This document shows, piece after piece, positions 5,648 to 6,600 of a DNA stretch of 6,600 nt. The DNA is from Flavobacteria bacterium RIFCSPLOWO2_12_FULL_31_7. Its GTDB lineage: Bacteria > Bacteroidota > Bacteroidia > Flavobacteriales > Flavobacteriaceae. Every line of letters starts with the position of its first letter. Within the stretch, counting starts at the first letter, position 1. The translations under genes were made by a program, and so were the position numbers. Location of the stretch: assembly GCA_001800945.1 (NCBI GenBank), contig MGWJ01000086.1, positions 1 to 6,600 of the forward strand. Direction: 5' to 3'. The notes under the pieces were generated by a model, which searched no databases, was not told the origin of the DNA, and saw only the letters and a program-made list of their open reading frames with translations.

Positions 5648-6600
5648 ATGAAAAAAATAAAATTTAACATCTTATATATCATTGGTTCGTTTGCACTATT
5701 AACATCTTGTACAGATGATTTAAATATTACTCCGGAAGATGATGATGTATTTTTAACAGAAGCCTATTTTAGTTCGCCAAGTTCTTATAAGGCTGGACTA
5801 GGCGGTGTATATGCAAACTTATCATTACCAGGTTTATCTGGTCCTGTTTCCTCAAACATTTCTGGTTTAGATCCGGGTACGAGTCAGTTTGGACGTTGTT
5901 TATGGTATTTACAAACTTTAACTACAGATGAAGTAATCTGGAGTTATGAAAATGACCCTGGAACAGCAGAATTACAAAGAAATACTTGGACCTCAAGTAA
6001 CCCAATTATTTTAGGAATGTTTTCTAGAACAATGGCTCAAGTAGCATTTTGTAATGCCTATTTAAGACAAACGACTCCTGAAAAATTAAGTGAAAGAAAC
6101 GTAACAGATCCTACTTTATTAGCAGACATTGCTTTATACAGAGAAGAAGTTAGAGCTTTAAGAGCTTTTGCTTACTACAACTTAATGGATTTATACGGAA
6201 AAGCCCCTTTCAATACTGAAAATGATGTGGTTGGAGCTGCTGGACCAGAATATAGCAGAGCCCAATTATTCAATTTTGTGGAAAGCGAAATGTTAGCCGT
6301 TGCAGGAACCTTAAAAGCGCCAAGAACTAACGAATATGGTAGAGTAGATAAAGCATTCGCATGGATGGTTTTAGCAAAAATTTATTTGAATGCCGAAGTT
6401 TACATCGGTCAAAATAAATATAATGAATGTGTTACCATGTGTGAAAATGTAATTGGAGGAGGTTATGCCTTAGAAGATAATTACTTACACAACTTCACAG
6501 CAGATAACCATTTATCTACTGAAATGATTTTCACCTTACAATCTGATGGAGTGGTAACACAAAGTTATGGCCCAACTACAGTTATGTGTAACGGACAAGT
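5648..6600 (+). CDS. susD: SusD/RagB-type surface glycan-binding lipoprotein (partial, 3' end outside window)
   Basis: Cell-surface glycan-binding lipoprotein that caps SusC. The first 317 residues are visible; complete SusD proteins are usually about 500-600. The N-terminus is a lipoprotein signal with lipobox LTSC, the lipidated Cys being residue 21, followed by TDD, acidic residues that fit a Bacteroidetes surface-export signal. The TPR-like helix YREEVRALRAFAYYNLMDLYG (164-184) is the most conserved SusD stretch. Around 83-118, R83, W98 and N102 in a segment with TTDEVIW and NTWTSSN lie close to where the B. thetaiotaomicron starch SusD carries its maltooligosaccharide contacts (R81, W98, N101); I did this by eye without an alignment, so it is suggestive only. 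It starts 11 bp after the susC stop, clearly the same transcript. SusE/F-type lipoproteins and amylases would be expected further right. Confidence 0.95.
   Translation, partial: MKKIKFNILYIIGSFALLTSCTDDLNITPEDDDVFLTEAYFSSPSSYKAGLGGVYANLSLPGLSGPVSSNISGLDPGTSQFGRCLWYLQTLTTDEVIWSYENDPGTAELQRNTWTSSNPIILGMFSRTMAQVAFCNAYLRQTTPEKLSERNVTDPTLLADIALYREEVRALRAFAYYNLMDLYGKAPFNTENDVVGAAGPEYSRAQLFNFVESEMLAVAGTLKAPRTNEYGRVDKAFAWMVLAKIYLNAEVYIGQNKYNECVTMCENVIGGGYALEDNYLHNFTADNHLSTEMIFTLQSDGVVTQSYGPTTVMCNGQ

Noticed and set aside
1..6600. CRISPR arrays, tRNA/rRNA genes, insertion sequences, or a new defence or mobile system
   Set aside because: No regularly spaced repeats, no cloverleaf or rRNA-like segments, no transposase and no terminal repeats are visible; gene content is accounted for by a standard sus-type locus.

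Overview
The window looks like part of a Flavobacteriaceae genome (Flavobacterium or a close relative). It is AT-rich throughout, it carries a SusC/SusD pair, it has TAnnTTTG-type promoter elements, and its start codons lack clear Shine-Dalgarno sequences. Genus is inferred from these traits only, because no marker gene is present.

Layout. Positions 1-1111 (minus) hold the first 370 residues of a sugar transporter of the SLC45/GPH-like branch of the major facilitator superfamily, and the gene runs off the left edge. Positions 1112-1319 are a non-coding gap with an 8+8 bp inverted repeat touching the transporter start codon, a candidate -7 element, and a 25-26 bp element that recurs upstream of susC. 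Positions 1320-2339 (minus) encode a LacI-family regulator; I prefer an internal ATG over the longest frame. Positions 2340-2630 are the divergent control region between the regulator and susC, with a perfect 14 bp CG-centred palindrome that looks like the LacI-family operator. Positions 2631-5636 (plus) encode a complete SusC-type TonB-dependent outer-membrane transporter. Eleven bases later, at 5648, a SusD-type surface lipoprotein begins and runs off the right edge with 317 residues visible.

How the parts fit. This is the regulatory and transport core of a polysaccharide utilization locus, most likely for maltose, maltodextrin or starch. SusD would capture the glycan at the cell surface, SusC would import it with TonB energy, the MFS permease would carry the resulting sugar across the inner membrane, and the LacI-type protein would sense a sugar and control the divergent promoters. 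The substrate is inferred from the SLC45-type permease, the LacI regulator and the aromatic/polar pattern near the SusD N-terminus; no glycoside hydrolase lies in the window to confirm it.

Novelty. The genes are an ordinary, well-known type of locus and I found no new biological system. The points worth a second look are regulatory: the shared intergenic element, the operator with an extra half-site one helical turn away, and the inverted repeat at the permease start codon.
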